The notes under the pieces are model-generated. The model did not search any database, had not been told where the DNA came from, and worked only from the letters and a program-made list of their open reading frames with translations. This document shows positions 47,360 to 57,155 of a DNA stretch of 64,000 bases, one piece after another. This stretch comes from Collimonas fungivorans Ter331 (lineage in GTDB: Bacteria; Pseudomonadota; Gammaproteobacteria; Burkholderiales; Burkholderiaceae_D). Numbering within the stretch: the stretch's first letter is position 1; the number at the start of each line of letters is the position of its first letter. The DNA lies in assembly GCF_000221045.1 (NCBI RefSeq), contig NC_015856.1, positions 868,001-932,000 of the forward strand, given 5' to 3'. Both the position numbers and the translations under genes were made by a program.

Positions 47360-47881
47360 TTATAGCAATGCCAAGTCTTTTCGCAATTCGTCGAATTTGA
47401 TGCTGCCCAGGTACATTTTTTTCACTGCGCCATCGCGGCCGATCAAGACGGTGAACGGCAGGCCGCCGCTCTGGTTGCCGAACTGCCGCAATAGTGCGGT
47501 GGCGCCGGTACCGGCCAGATACAAGGGGTAGGAGATTTTATATTTATCGGCAAATTTTGCGATGTTGTCGGCAGAATCGATGCCGATGCCTACAACCTGG
47601 ATGTTTTTGGCAGCTATCTCGGTTTGTAGGGCATTCAGTTCCGGCATCTCTTCCACGCAGGGCGCACACCAGGTTGCCCAGAAATTGACGACCAGGGGTT
47701 TGCCTTTCCACTGCGACAAGGCGCTGGCCTTGCCGCTGGCGTCAGGCATTTCCTGGGCCAGCAGGGCCGCTACCGCCACGCTTTCCGGCGCAGCCGGGGT
47801 ATGGCGTTGCATGCCGAAATAAACGCCGATCGCGCAAAATAGGATGGCGATCGGCACAAATATCAATATGTTTCTTTTCAT
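47360..47881 (-). CDS. Membrane-anchored TlpA-like thioredoxin family protein
   Basis: A 173-residue periplasm-facing disulfide reductase/thiol protein. The N-terminal uncleaved anchor is at about 4-23 (NILIFVPIAILFCAIGVYFG); the thioredoxin fold holds the active site W-C72-A-P-C75 in VVNFWATWCAPCVEEMPELNA and the cis-Pro loop GGLPFTVLIGRDG. ATG 47881 overlaps the previous gene's stop by one base (TGATG), indicating coupling. Redox partner unknown. Confidence 0.92.
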   Translation of the reverse strand: MKRNILIFVPIAILFCAIGVYFGMQRHTPAAPESVAVAALLAQEMPDASGKASALSQWKGKPLVVNFWATWCAPCVEEMPELNALQTEIAAKNIQVVGIGIDSADNIAKFADKYKISYPLYLAGTGATALLRQFGNQSGGLPFTVLIGRDGAVKKMYLGSIKFDELRKDLALL

Positions 47882-48522
47882 CAATCTTCTTCTTTATCGA
47901 TCAAGGCGAGTACGGTATTCAGGTCGGCCCTTAATATACGCCCACCGGACGCGGCCCTGATACTACCGCGCAAATCGTCGGTTTCATATAGGGTCAGATG
48001 CAGGCCCTCTTTCTTATACATGAAACTCAGGGTTTCTACCGGGTCATTATTACCGCCGGTTTTAAGCGGCGGGCTGCTGGACACTTCGAATTGCACATTC
48101 TTGTTAAAAAGGAAAATTTCTACATCTTTGGGGCTGTCGACAAACAAGTGCAAATAGATGTCCGAGTGCTCGCCGGCAGTGCCGTTAAGGACTGCGCCGG
48201 TGAGATAGGGATGGAACTGCACCAGTTCGGCCATGATTTCCGCAGCAATCTTGCGTAAATGCAAAAGCCGTGCCGGTTGTGTGCCGGCAAAGAACAATTC
48301 GTTATATATACGCACTTCTTCTTCGATCTGCGCGTTATCGGGCAGGAAGTCGCCACGGGTTTTGCCCCCGCCACGTTTGCTGCCGACGCACAGTTCCACC
48401 GCCTTGCGTTTGGCGGTGCCGTAGTCGGCGCCATCTTCGGCAATCATGCGGGCCGCCGCTGCGGCAATTTCCGCGCGCAGCTGTTCTAGTTCAGGTGAGA
48501 GATTGGATGCCATGAGCGGCAT
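47881..48522 (-). CDS. Conserved protein of unknown function, degenerate nucleotidyltransferase-like
   Basis: A 213-residue soluble protein, divergent from mpl and overlapping the TlpA-like gene by one base (TGATG). The N-terminal half is charged helical (LEQLRAEIAAAAARMIAEDGADYGTAKRKAVEL); the middle (residues 110-130) reads AVLNGTAGEHSDIYLHLFVD, which recalls the nucleotidyltransferase hairpin pattern (hG[ST]...[DE]h[DE]), but the second acidic residue is replaced by Tyr123. I cannot name a function. An alternative start is ATG 48513. The gene is colinear with mpl in related betaproteobacteria as I remember them. Confidence 0.75.
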   Translation of the reverse strand: MPLMASNLSPELEQLRAEIAAAAARMIAEDGADYGTAKRKAVELCVGSKRGGGKTRGDFLPDNAQIEEEVRIYNELFFAGTQPARLLHLRKIAAEIMAELVQFHPYLTGAVLNGTAGEHSDIYLHLFVDSPKDVEIFLFNKNVQFEVSSSPPLKTGGNNDPVETLSFMYKKEGLHLTLYETDDLRGSIRAASGGRILRADLNTVLALIDKEED

Positions 48523-48696
48523 GATAAATCGATTTCCCTGCCGGCGTCTTGCCGCTCTTCGAACACTGAACTAAGCCGAATCCGAAACTGCCGCCGGTTT
48601 TCCCGCATTTCACTTTTTCCAGGCGCGGCTACCGGGTGCGGCAGCCGCTCAGGTAAAATCACGGTAATCCTCTTTTCAGCATAGTGAAATTCAAGA

Positions 48697-50109
48697 ATGC
48701 ATATTCATATCCTTGGCATCTGCGGCACCTTTATGGGCGGTTTGGCGGTGCTGGCCAAACAGGCCGGACATAAAGTCACCGGCTGCGACGCCAATGTATA
48801 CCCGCCGATGAGCACCCAGCTGGAAGCACAGGGGATCAGCCTGATCCAGGGTTTCGGCGTGGAACAGACGGGCTTGCAGCCGGATTTGTACGTGATCGGC
48901 AACGTGGTGGTGCGCGGCAACCCCTTGATGGAAGAAATCCTGAACCGCGGCCTGCCTTATGTCTCCGGGCCGCAATGGATAGGCGAGCACATCCTGCGTG
49001 ACAAGTGGGTGCTGGCGGTGGCCGGCACCCACGGCAAGACCACCACCTCCGCCATGCTGGCCTGGATCCTGGAAGACGCCGGCTACGATCCGGGTTTCCT
49101 GATCGGCGGCGTGCCGATGAACTTCGGCATCTCGGCGCGTTTGTCGGGTAAAGAGGGCGCGGCGCCATCGTCGTTCTTTGTCATTGAAGCCGATGAGTAC
49201 GACACGGCATTTTTCGATAAGCGCAGCAAATTTGTCCACTACCACGCCAAGACCGCGATCCTGAACAACCTGGAATACGACCACGCCGACATTTTCCCCG
49301 ACCTGGCGGCGATCGAAACCCAGTTCCATCACCTGGTGCGCACCATTCCGGGCGTCGGCCGGCTGGTCGTCAATGCCCGCGAACCGGCATTGCAGCGGGT
49401 GCTGGACCGCGGCTGCTGGAGCGAAAAGGAATTTTTCGGCGGTGACCGGCAAGGCTGGTCACTGAGTACTCAGGACAACGGTCATTTTGAAGTCAGTTTC
49501 GATGGCCAGCCGCAGGGCACGGTGCAATGGGGGCTGAGCGGCGAACATAACCGCATGAACGCGCTGGCTGCGATTGCCGCCGCCCGCCATGTCGGCGTGC
49601 CGCCGGCCCAGGCCATCGAGACTTTGTCCCGTTTTGAAAATGTGAAGCGCCGCATGGAATTGCGCGGCACGGTGCGCGAAATTGCGGTGTACGACGATTT
49701 TGCCCACCATCCGACCGCCATCGCCACCACGGTTGCCGGCCTGCGCAAGAAAGTCGGCGCGGCGCGCATCCTGGCGGTGCTGGAACCGCGCTCCAATACG
49801 ATGAAGCTGGGCGCCATGAAAGAAGCGCTGCCGGGCAGCCTGGACGAGGCCGACCTGGTGTTCGGCTACGGCGCCAGCGGAACCGGCAAGGATGCGCTGG
49901 ACTGGGACCTGGCCGCCGCGCTGCAGCCCTTGGGCGCCAAAGCGAGCACTTACCACGAGCTCGACCAGCTGGTGGCGGCGATAGCCAAGGCCGCCAGGCC
50001 GGGCGACCAGGTGCTGGTGATGAGCAACGGCGGTTTCGGCGGTGTCCATCAAAAAATCCTTGCGGCCCTGTCTTTGCCTCCGTCGTTCCCCTTGCCTGGT
50101 GCACAATGA
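48697..50109 (+). CDS. mpl: UDP-N-acetylmuramate:L-alanyl-gamma-D-glutamyl-meso-diaminopimelate ligase
   Basis: A murein-recycling ligase that attaches the salvaged tripeptide to UDP-MurNAc with ATP. The 470 residues have MurC-like architecture: N-terminal Rossmann MHIHILGICGTFMGGLAVLA, ATP loop GTHGKTTTS at 110-118, VIEADEYDTAFFDKRSKFVHYHAKTAILNNLEYDHADIF and C-terminal VYDDFAHHPTAIATT. Starts a plus-strand run: overlaps the esterase gene in ATGA (50106-50109), then ubiC. Confidence 0.95.
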   Translation: MHIHILGICGTFMGGLAVLAKQAGHKVTGCDANVYPPMSTQLEAQGISLIQGFGVEQTGLQPDLYVIGNVVVRGNPLMEEILNRGLPYVSGPQWIGEHILRDKWVLAVAGTHGKTTTSAMLAWILEDAGYDPGFLIGGVPMNFGISARLSGKEGAAPSSFFVIEADEYDTAFFDKRSKFVHYHAKTAILNNLEYDHADIFPDLAAIETQFHHLVRTIPGVGRLVVNAREPALQRVLDRGCWSEKEFFGGDRQGWSLSTQDNGHFEVSFDGQPQGTVQWGLSGEHNRMNALAAIAAARHVGVPPAQAIETLSRFENVKRRMELRGTVREIAVYDDFAHHPTAIATTVAGLRKKVGAARILAVLEPRSNTMKLGAMKEALPGSLDEADLVFGYGASGTGKDALDWDLAAALQPLGAKASTYHELDQLVAAIAKAARPGDQVLVMSNGGFGGVHQKILAALSLPPSFPLPGAQ

Positions 50110-50708
50110 TCCTGTACCTGCACGGCTTCCGCTCGTCGCCGCAATCGTTCAAGGCGCGCTTGCTGGCCGAGCGCATGCAGCAGCTGGGAAGGGCGGCTGA
50201 ATACCAGTGTCCACAACTGCCCGCATCGCCGGCAGCGGCGATCGCCCTGGCGCAGGATGCCATCAAGGGTTGCGACCCGGCCGCGCTGACCCTGGTCGGT
50301 TCCTCGCTTGGCGGTTATTACGCCACCTGGCTGGCCGAGCAGCTCGGCTGCCGCGCGGTGCTGCTGAATCCGGCGGTCAAGCCGCCGCGCGACCTGGAAA
50401 AATATGTCGGCGTCAGCACCCAGTACCATTCCGACCAGCCGTTTGAATTCAAGCGCGAGTACATCGCCGAGCTGCAGGCATTGCAGGTCGACCGGATCAC
50501 CAGGCCGCAGCGTTATTTCCTGATAGCCGCCACCGGCGACGAAGTGCTGGACTGGCAGGAAATGGTCGGCCATTACCCGCAAGCCAGGCAACAGGTGATC
50601 CAAGGCAGCGACCACGGCATCAGCGAATTTGCCGAATATGCCGATGCGGTGCTGGCATTTTGCGGAATTGCAGCCGCCCATGGATCGGCACCGGCAGCGG
50701 GCACCTGA
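50106..50708 (+). CDS. YqiA-type alpha/beta-hydrolase esterase
   Basis: A 200-residue esterase. ILYLHGFRSSPQSFKARLLAERM opens the fold; the nucleophile is S67 in GSSLGGYYATWLAE; VLLNPAVKPPRDLEKYVG matches YqiA; the His is in GSDHGISEFAEYADAVLAFC. It is cytoplasmic, with short-chain acyl-ester activity in E. coli YqiA. It overlaps mpl (ATGA) and ubiC (TGATG), so the three are likely one mRNA. Confidence 0.9.
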   Translation: MILYLHGFRSSPQSFKARLLAERMQQLGRAAEYQCPQLPASPAAAIALAQDAIKGCDPAALTLVGSSLGGYYATWLAEQLGCRAVLLNPAVKPPRDLEKYVGVSTQYHSDQPFEFKREYIAELQALQVDRITRPQRYFLIAATGDEVLDWQEMVGHYPQARQQVIQGSDHGISEFAEYADAVLAFCGIAAAHGSAPAAGT

Positions 50709-51397
50709 TGCCGCGCTCCCGCACTTACGCCAAATGGCATGACCACGCCAATGGCGTCCATCCCTCCGACAATCTGCGCGACTGGCTGACCGACCGCGTC
50801 TCGCTGACCTACAAGCTGATGGCGCACTGCCAGCAGTTCCGGGTCCAGCGCCTGCGCCAGCAGCGTGCGCTGTGCCTGGCGGACGAGTGGCAAAGGATAG
50901 AGCTGCCGCGCCGCCTGCAGGTGCAGGAGCGCGATGTCTTGCTGCGCTGCGACGACCGCCCGATGGTGCTGGGACACACGGTAGTGGCGCTGGACGCCAC
51001 TACCACCGAATGGCCGTTCTTCAGTACACTGGGTGAGCGCTCACTAGGCACCACGCTGTTCGGCGATCCGCTGGTGGCGCGCGGACAGCTGCAGTTTGCC
51101 CGCCTCGATCACGATCATCCGCTGGTGCAGCGCATGCGCGCCGCCACCGGCGCCGACGGTTTTGCCTATCCTTTATGGGCCAGGCGTTCGACCTTCCGCC
51201 GCAAAACCGGCGTGATGCTGGTGACAGAAGTATTTTTCCCCGAAATCGAACAGCTGCAGAGGGTGCGGCCGGATTCGAAGGCGATGGCATCCCCGGCCGC
51301 TTCAGGTTTTTCCCGGCAGATTGTTCCGGCCTATCAACAACATTCATTTGACGCTACAGCACAGCTGGCAGCGGTATCATCAGGAATCCACACGTAA
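50708..51397 (+). CDS. ubiC: Chorismate lyase
   Basis: Removes pyruvate from chorismate to give 4-hydroxybenzoate, the substrate of UbiA. ATG 50708 (MPRSRTYAKWHD) gives 229 residues; reading from 50660 lies in the esterase. Family features include DWLTDRVSLTYKLMAHC, REVLLRCDDRPMVLGHTVV-like region, LGERSLGTTLFGDP and AYPLWARRSTFRRKTGVMLVTEVFFPE. The overlap with the previous stop is one base. Confidence 0.92.
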   Translation: MPRSRTYAKWHDHANGVHPSDNLRDWLTDRVSLTYKLMAHCQQFRVQRLRQQRALCLADEWQRIELPRRLQVQERDVLLRCDDRPMVLGHTVVALDATTTEWPFFSTLGERSLGTTLFGDPLVARGQLQFARLDHDHPLVQRMRAATGADGFAYPLWARRSTFRRKTGVMLVTEVFFPEIEQLQRVRPDSKAMASPAASGFSRQIVPAYQQHSFDATAQLAAVSSGIHT

Positions 51398-51405
51398 AGT
51401 ATGCA

Positions 51406-53493
51406 ATGAATCTATTTTTTGAAGAGTCCGGCGACTTTAAAGCAGGTGTTGTACTGTCGCAGCAAGGCGAGGCCTATCAGGTCGAACTGCAGTCGGGCAA
51501 ACGCAGCAAGGTCAAATCCAAGGATGTGCTGTTGCAATTCACCTCACCGACGCCGCAACAGCTGCTGGAAGAAGCGCAGCAGATCGCGCAAGCGATAGAG
51601 CTCGATTTCCTGTGGGAAGTCGCGGGCCAGGAAGAATTCGGCTTTGCCGAGCTGGGCGCGGAATATTTCGGCCATGCGCCGTTGCCGGCTGAAGCTGCGG
51701 GTTTGCTGCTGAGCCTGCATACGGCGCCGATCTATTTTTATAAAAAGGGCAAGGGCCGCTACAAGGCAGCGCCGGAAGCTTCGTTGAAGGCCGCCCAGGC
51801 CGGCATCGAAAAGAAAAAGCAGCAAGCCTTGGTGCAAGCCGAATACGTTGCGCAGCTGAAGGCCGGACAACTGCCGGAAGCGATGAAGCCGCTGGCGCTG
51901 CAGCTGCTGTTCAAGCCGGACAAGAACAGCATCGAATACAAGGCGCTGGAAGCGGCATGCAACGAATTGCAGACATCGCCGCAGCGCCTGATGCTGACGG
52001 TAGGCGGCATCGCCTCGCCGAAGCAGTTGCATCTCTCCAAATTCCTGCTGGAATTTTTCCCCAAGGGTTCGGGTTTTCCCAAGATCGTCATTCCAGCGGT
52101 AGCGGATTTGCCGCTGGCGCCGGTGCAGGCATTTTCCATTGACGATGTCACTACTACCGAAATCGACGATGCCTTGTCGGTGCAGACGCTGGCAGACGGC
52201 AAGGTGCGGGTCGGGATCCATATCGCGGCGCCGGGCCTGGGCATCAAGCGCGGCGATGCGCTGGATGCGATCGCGCGCCAGCGCATGTCGACCGTATATA
52301 TGCCGGGCGACAAGATCACCATGCTGCCGGACGAACTGGTGGAAGCCTTCACCCTGGCCGAAGGCAAGAACTGCCCGGCGCTGTCCCTGTACGCCACCCT
52401 CGATCCCGTCGACTGGAGCGTGGTCAGCACCGAGACCAAGGCGGAACTGGTGCCGATTTCAGCCAACCTGCGCCACAACACGCTGGACGAGCTGGTGACC
52501 GAGGACAATCTCGCCAACGACGCCGGCGAGTATCCGCACAAGGCCGACATCGCCTTGTTGTGGAAATGGATACAAGTCCTGGAGCAGGGCCGCATGGCCA
52601 AGCGCGAAAGCTTCGGCTTGCGGCCTGAACAGAACAACCGCGTCGATTTCAACTTCTACGTGGAAGACGAGGTAGTCACCATCGCCCGCCGCAAGCGCGG
52701 TGCGCCGCTCGACAAGATCGTGGCGGAGCTGATGATCTTCGCCAACAGCAGTTGGGGCAAGCTGATGTCCGACCATGGCGTGCCGGGCATATACCGGGCG
52801 CAGGGCGGCGGCAGCGGCGGCTGGGCCGCCAAGATGCAGGTGCGCATGGTGACCCACGCGGCGCCCCATCAGGGGCTGGGAGTCGACCAGTACGCCTGGA
52901 GCACCTCGCCCTTGCGCCGGTATACCGACCTGGTCAACCAGTGGCAGATCCTGGCTTGCGTCGAAGGCGGGGTCGCTGCACCGCTGGTAGCGCCATTCAA
53001 GCCGCGCGATGCCGACTTGTTCGCCATCGTGTCCGGCTTCGACGCCGCTTATTCCGGTTACGGCGACTTCCAGTCGAACATGGAGCGTTACTGGTGCTTG
53101 CGCTGGCTGGGCCAGGAACAGGCGCAGCATGGAACGCGCCAGGTCGAGGCGGCGGTGCTGAAGGATGAGATCCTGCGCCTGGCCGAGATCCCGCTGATCA
53201 TCAAATTGCCAGGCATGCAACAGCTGGCGCGCGGCACCCAGGTCAAGCTGGACATCCTGCGCTGGGATGAGGTCGAGCTGACGGTCGAGGCGCGCTTGCT
53301 GGAAGTCTCTGCGGCGCCTAGCGCAGAGGCCGAGCAGCTGGAGCGGGAGGACGAAGAGGAAATTTCGGAAGAGCTGGATGCGGCAATGGACATGCCGCAT
53401 GAGACGGTGGACGCGCCATCGGAGGATGCGGCGGGCGATGCGGCCGCCGAGCCTGGGAGCGCCATCGAGGAGATCAAGCCGCTAACGGAATGA
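51406..53493 (+). CDS. RNB-domain exoribonuclease family protein
   Basis: A 695-residue ribonuclease II-superfamily protein. The N-terminal region (about 1-200) has a small beta-rich start (GVVLSQQGEAYQVELQSGK) and a helical domain, not the typical paired cold-shock domains. The RNB domain begins at about 244 with FSIDDVTTTEIDDALSV, which carries the catalytic Asp cluster, and includes STVYMPGDKITMLP, WSTSPLRRYTDLVNQWQIL and VAELMIFANSSWG. The end (about 640-695) is strongly acidic. It is 8 bases after ubiC and probably degrades or trims RNA. The type is conserved in betaproteobacteria. Confidence 0.88.
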   Translation: MNLFFEESGDFKAGVVLSQQGEAYQVELQSGKRSKVKSKDVLLQFTSPTPQQLLEEAQQIAQAIELDFLWEVAGQEEFGFAELGAEYFGHAPLPAEAAGLLLSLHTAPIYFYKKGKGRYKAAPEASLKAAQAGIEKKKQQALVQAEYVAQLKAGQLPEAMKPLALQLLFKPDKNSIEYKALEAACNELQTSPQRLMLTVGGIASPKQLHLSKFLLEFFPKGSGFPKIVIPAVADLPLAPVQAFSIDDVTTTEIDDALSVQTLADGKVRVGIHIAAPGLGIKRGDALDAIARQRMSTVYMPGDKITMLPDELVEAFTLAEGKNCPALSLYATLDPVDWSVVSTETKAELVPISANLRHNTLDELVTEDNLANDAGEYPHKADIALLWKWIQVLEQGRMAKRESFGLRPEQNNRVDFNFYVEDEVVTIARRKRGAPLDKIVAELMIFANSSWGKLMSDHGVPGIYRAQGGGSGGWAAKMQVRMVTHAAPHQGLGVDQYAWSTSPLRRYTDLVNQWQILACVEGGVAAPLVAPFKPRDADLFAIVSGFDAAYSGYGDFQSNMERYWCLRWLGQEQAQHGTRQVEAAVLKDEILRLAEIPLIIKLPGMQQLARGTQVKLDILRWDEVELTVEARLLEVSAAPSAEAEQLEREDEEEISEELDAAMDMPHETVDAPSEDAAGDAAAEPGSAIEEIKPLTE

Positions 53494-53616
53494 ACTCTGG
53501 CGGCAAGCGGAAGAAAGCAACGGTAAATTTCCCGTAGGCATCTCTCTTTGTCGTAGAATCCCTCTCTCGAATCTTTCTCTCGAATTTTTTCTTTTATAGC
53601 GACTTTTAGCTCACGC

Positions 53617-54516
53617 GTGAAATCCTTTTTCCAAAATCGAATCCTGGTCGGCGCCATTGCGGCGTCGGTATTGGCGCATGCGGGTCTGCTGGCGGTGCGT
53701 TTTGCCGCGCCGGAAGCGTTCAGGCTGAAACCTACCGACCCGTTGCTGGAAGTGATCCTGGTCAATGCCAAGCACAATACCAAACCGGTCAAGGCGGAGG
53801 CGCTGGCGCAAGCCAACCTGGACGGCGGCGGCAATGCCGATGCCGGCCGCGCCAAGTCGCCGCTGCCCGATATGCGCAAGTCGGAAGACGGCGACAACGT
53901 GCAGGCGACCAGGCGCCGGATCGAACAGCTGGAACAGCAGCAGCAGCAGATGCTGGCGCAGATGCGCAAGGAAACGCCGCTGAAGATGCCGGTCATGGAC
54001 CTCAACGACAAGGCCAGCGACAACACGCCGCAGCCTAGCGGCCGCGACATGGTCGAGAGCGCCAAGGCGATTGCCCGCAAGGAAGCGGAAATCGCCAAGA
54101 ATATCGACGATTACAACAAGCGGCCGAAAAAGACGCAGATTACGCCGAGCACCCGCGCCGTCGGTTACGCCGCCTATTACAAATCGTTCCAGGACAAGGT
54201 TGAAAAACTGGGCACGCTGAATTTCCCGAAAAAGAACGGCCGCAACCTGTATGGACGACTGGTGGTGTACATTCCGATTTACCAGGATGGTTCGTTATAC
54301 ACCAGGGAAGGCGGCCCCCGCGTCGAGCGCAGCTCGGGCAATCCCGAGCTGGATCGCGCCACCTTGAAAATCATTGAGCGCTCCGCCCCGTTCGGACGCT
54401 TCCCGGAGAACATGCGCAGCAGCGGCAAAGACGATGTGTGGGAAGTGATCTCCACTTTCGAGTTCACCCGCGAAGGTGTGCTCGAAGCGCAACTGATGGG
54501 GGGAGTTAACCAGTGA
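53617..54516 (+). CDS. TonB-like energy-transduction/periplasmic protein
   Basis: A 299-residue protein starting at GTG 53617: one N-terminal membrane span (about 9-30), a long charged linker with a Gln-rich coiled coil ([15 protein letters not shown]) and a TonB C-terminal-like domain (about 205-299, [47 protein letters not shown]). No exbB/exbD lie nearby. It overlaps aroE in GTGA (54513-54516). Probably a TonB-box-related protein whose partner receptor is unknown. Confidence 0.82.
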   Translation: MKSFFQNRILVGAIAASVLAHAGLLAVRFAAPEAFRLKPTDPLLEVILVNAKHNTKPVKAEALAQANLDGGGNADAGRAKSPLPDMRKSEDGDNVQATRRRIEQLEQQQQQMLAQMRKETPLKMPVMDLNDKASDNTPQPSGRDMVESAKAIARKEAEIAKNIDDYNKRPKKTQITPSTRAVGYAAYYKSFQDKVEKLGTLNFPKKNGRNLYGRLVVYIPIYQDGSLYTREGGPRVERSSGNPELDRATLKIIERSAPFGRFPENMRSSGKDDVWEVISTFEFTREGVLEAQLMGGVNQ

Positions 54517-55349
54517 CTGCGCAGATAGCAGCGGCTTATGTCGTGATCGGCAATCCGATTGCGCACAGCAAGTCGCCCGATATCCATGCCCATTTTGCCG
54601 CCGAGACCGGCCAAGACATGCGTTATGAGCGCTTGCTGGCGCCGCTCGACGGCTTTGTCGCGACAGTGCAGGAATTCATCGGGCAGGGCGGCCGCGGCGC
54701 TAACGTCACCGTGCCGTTCAAGCTGGAAGCATATGCGCTGGCGAACAGCCTGACCGCTCGGGCGCAGGCTGCCGGTGCGGTGAATACCTTGAAATTCGAC
54801 GGCGGCGACATACTCGGCGATAACACCGATGGCGTCGGCCTGGTCACCGATATCGCGCACAATGCCGGCTTCGACCTGGCGCATAAAAAAATCCTGCTGC
54901 TGGGCGCCGGCGGTGCGGCGCGCGGCGTCTTGCTGCCGCTGCTGGAGCGCCAGCCGGCGCAACTGACGATTGCCAACCGCACCGCGGCCAAGGCGCAGCA
55001 GCTGGTGCAGCAGTTCCAGCCATACAGCGGCGCCGGCTGCATATTGAGCGCCTGCGGTTTTGCCGAAGCAACGCAGCAGTACGACCTGGTGATCAACGCC
55101 ACCTCCGCCAGCCTGCAGGCAGAGCTGCCGCCGCTGGCCGCCAGCGTGTTCGGTCCGGCGACGCTGGCCTACGACATGATGTACGGCCCTCAGCCAACCA
55201 TATTCATGCAGTTTGCCGCCAGCCATGGGGCCCGGGTGCGCGATGGCCTGGGCATGCTGGTAGAGCAGGCGGCCGAATCTTTTTTTATCTGGCGCGGGGT
55301 GCGGCCTCGTACCGATGCGGTATTTGCCGCCTTGCGCGCGCAGCTTTAA
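54513..55349 (+). CDS. aroE: Shikimate dehydrogenase
   Basis: NADPH-dependent reduction of 3-dehydroshikimate. The 278 residues begin with GTG in the overlap with the TonB-like gene. Substrate motifs [15 protein letters not shown] and GANVTVPFK (with the catalytic Lys), [11 protein letters not shown], then the Rossmann [17 protein letters not shown] and [10 protein letters not shown] binding NADP phosphate, and [15 protein letters not shown]. Followed by mtgA. Confidence 0.95.
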   Translation: MTAQIAAAYVVIGNPIAHSKSPDIHAHFAAETGQDMRYERLLAPLDGFVATVQEFIGQGGRGANVTVPFKLEAYALANSLTARAQAAGAVNTLKFDGGDILGDNTDGVGLVTDIAHNAGFDLAHKKILLLGAGGAARGVLLPLLERQPAQLTIANRTAAKAQQLVQQFQPYSGAGCILSACGFAEATQQYDLVINATSASLQAELPPLAASVFGPATLAYDMMYGPQPTIFMQFAASHGARVRDGLGMLVEQAAESFFIWRGVRPRTDAVFAALRAQL

Positions 55350-55384
55350 GCGTTGGTTAAGTTAATTATTTGCAGGGAACCGGG

Positions 55385-56080
55385 ATGAAGTCAGTCGGCA
55401 CGCTTTTGTTGCGCTTATGTATGCTGCTGATTGCGGCCGTCCTGCTGCTGCAGCTGTATTTTTTCCTGCAGATCGGCTGGTGGGTCGATCACAATCCGAG
55501 CTCCACCAGTTTCATGCGGCACCGCTTGTCGGAGTTGCATGAAACCGTGCCCGACGCCCAGCTGCAATTCAAATGGGTGCCGTACGCGCGCATCTCGAAT
55601 AATCTGAAGCGCGCCATCATCGCTTCGGAAGACGCCAATTTCTCCGAGCATGACGGCGTCGACTGGGATGCCCTGCAACAGGCCTACGAAAAAAACACCA
55701 AGAAGGGCAAGGTGGTGCGCGGCGGTTCCACCATCACCCAGCAGCTCGCGAAAAACCTGTTCTTGTCCGGCGAGCGCAGTTACCTGCGCAAAGGGCAGGA
55801 GCTGGTCATTACCTACATGCTCGAGTTCTGGATGGACAAGGAACGCATATTCGAAATCTACCTGAACGTGGTGGAGTGGGGCAACGGCGTGTTCGGCGCC
55901 GAAGCCGCGGCCCAGCATTATTTCAGGACTTCCGCCAGCAACCTCGGCGCCAGCCAGGCCGCCCGGCTGGCGGTGATGCTGCCGAAGCCGCGTTTCTACG
56001 ATAAGAATCGCGGTTCGGCTTACCTGTCGCAGCGCACCGGCCTGATTTTACGGCGCATGGGATCGGCTGAATTGCCTTAA
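55385..56080 (+). CDS. mtgA: Monofunctional biosynthetic peptidoglycan transglycosylase
   Basis: Polymerises lipid II glycan strands in the periplasm. ATG 55385 gives 231 residues: an N-terminal membrane anchor (about 5-26, [22 protein letters not shown]) and a GT51 domain with [15 protein letters not shown] (catalytic Glu), [41 protein letters not shown]-type motif 3, and [16 protein letters not shown] 55370 is an alternative. It follows aroE by 35 bases. Confidence 0.94.
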   Translation: MKSVGTLLLRLCMLLIAAVLLLQLYFFLQIGWWVDHNPSSTSFMRHRLSELHETVPDAQLQFKWVPYARISNNLKRAIIASEDANFSEHDGVDWDALQQAYEKNTKKGKVVRGGSTITQQLAKNLFLSGERSYLRKGQELVITYMLEFWMDKERIFEIYLNVVEWGNGVFGAEAAAQHYFRTSASNLGASQAARLAVMLPKPRFYDKNRGSAYLSQRTGLILRRMGSAELP

Positions 56081-56175
56081 TATACACACTGTCAGAAGTT
56101 GTTCAATTTGCAGCGGATTCCCGTTGTCGGGGCGCAAGAAACAAGCAACTTCCCTGAAAATCAGTCGAGGTAAGC

Positions 56176-57141
56176 ATGATCAATGTATTTGTTTTGCAAA
56201 ACGGCCGCCTCAACCAGGTCAACATCGAGAGCCATAGCGACCTCGAGAAAGTACAGCCGGTATGGGTCGACCTGACCGAACCGAACGACCAGGAGCGGGC
56301 CTGGGTCAAGAGTATCTACGGCGTGACCTTGCCGGGTGAAGACGAGGTTAAGGATATCGAGGCGTCCGCCCGCTATTACGAAGCCGAAAACGGCGACCTG
56401 CACCTGCGCACCGATTTCCTGTTCGAAGAAGACGACGGCCCGTCATCGACCGTGACGGTCGCCTTTATCCTGGCGCGCAATATCCTGTTTTCAGTGCATG
56501 GGGAAGATTTGCCGGTGTTCCGCCTGGTGCGCATGCGTGCACGCTCGCGGCCGGGCTCTATCGGCGATTACAAGGACGTATTGCTGGACCTGTACCAGAC
56601 CGATGCCGAGTACTCTGCCGACGCCCTGGAGGGCGTATACAAGCAGCTGGACGAGGTCAGTCAGCGCGTGCTGCAAAAAAAACTGACCGACCAGGCCGCG
56701 GCCGAAGCCTTGAGCGCCATGGCGCATGAGGAGGACTTGAACGGCCGCATCCGGCGCAACATGATGGATACGCGCCGCGCGGTGAGTTTCCTAATGCGCG
56801 GCCGCCTGCTGAGCGTCGACCAGTTCGAGGATGCGCGGCAGATCCTGCGCGATATCGAATCGCTGGACGGCCACACCGCTTTCCTGTTCGACAAGATCAA
56901 CTTCCTGATGGATGCGACGGTCGGTTTCATCAACATCAACCAGAACAAGATCATCAAGATCTTCTCGGTAGCTTCGGTGGCGTTCTTGCCGCCGACGCTG
57001 ATCGCCAGCATCTACGGCATGAATTTCCGTTTCATGCCAGAGTTTGAGTGGCATATGGGCTATCCACTGGCGCTGGTGCTGATGGTGTGCTCGGCAATCA
57101 CGCCGTTCTGGTATTTCCGCCGGCGCGGCTGGCTGAACTGA
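56176..57141 (+). CDS. corA: Magnesium/cobalt transporter CorA family
   Basis: A pentameric divalent-cation channel. The 321 residues are a long cytoplasmic N-terminal domain (about 1-255) and two C-terminal spans (about 265-285 and 295-315) with the selectivity motif GMN in SIYGMNFRFMPEFEWHMGYPLAL. Residues FLFEEDDGPSSTVTVAFILARNILFSVH and the coiled helix with LFDKINFLMDATVGFININQNKIIKIFSVASV fit the family. Ends 44 bases before the converging hemL. Confidence 0.93.
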   Translation: MINVFVLQNGRLNQVNIESHSDLEKVQPVWVDLTEPNDQERAWVKSIYGVTLPGEDEVKDIEASARYYEAENGDLHLRTDFLFEEDDGPSSTVTVAFILARNILFSVHGEDLPVFRLVRMRARSRPGSIGDYKDVLLDLYQTDAEYSADALEGVYKQLDEVSQRVLQKKLTDQAAAEALSAMAHEEDLNGRIRRNMMDTRRAVSFLMRGRLLSVDQFEDARQILRDIESLDGHTAFLFDKINFLMDATVGFININQNKIIKIFSVASVAFLPPTLIASIYGMNFRFMPEFEWHMGYPLALVLMVCSAITPFWYFRRRGWLN

Positions 57142-57155
57142 GAATGGTTTGAAAA

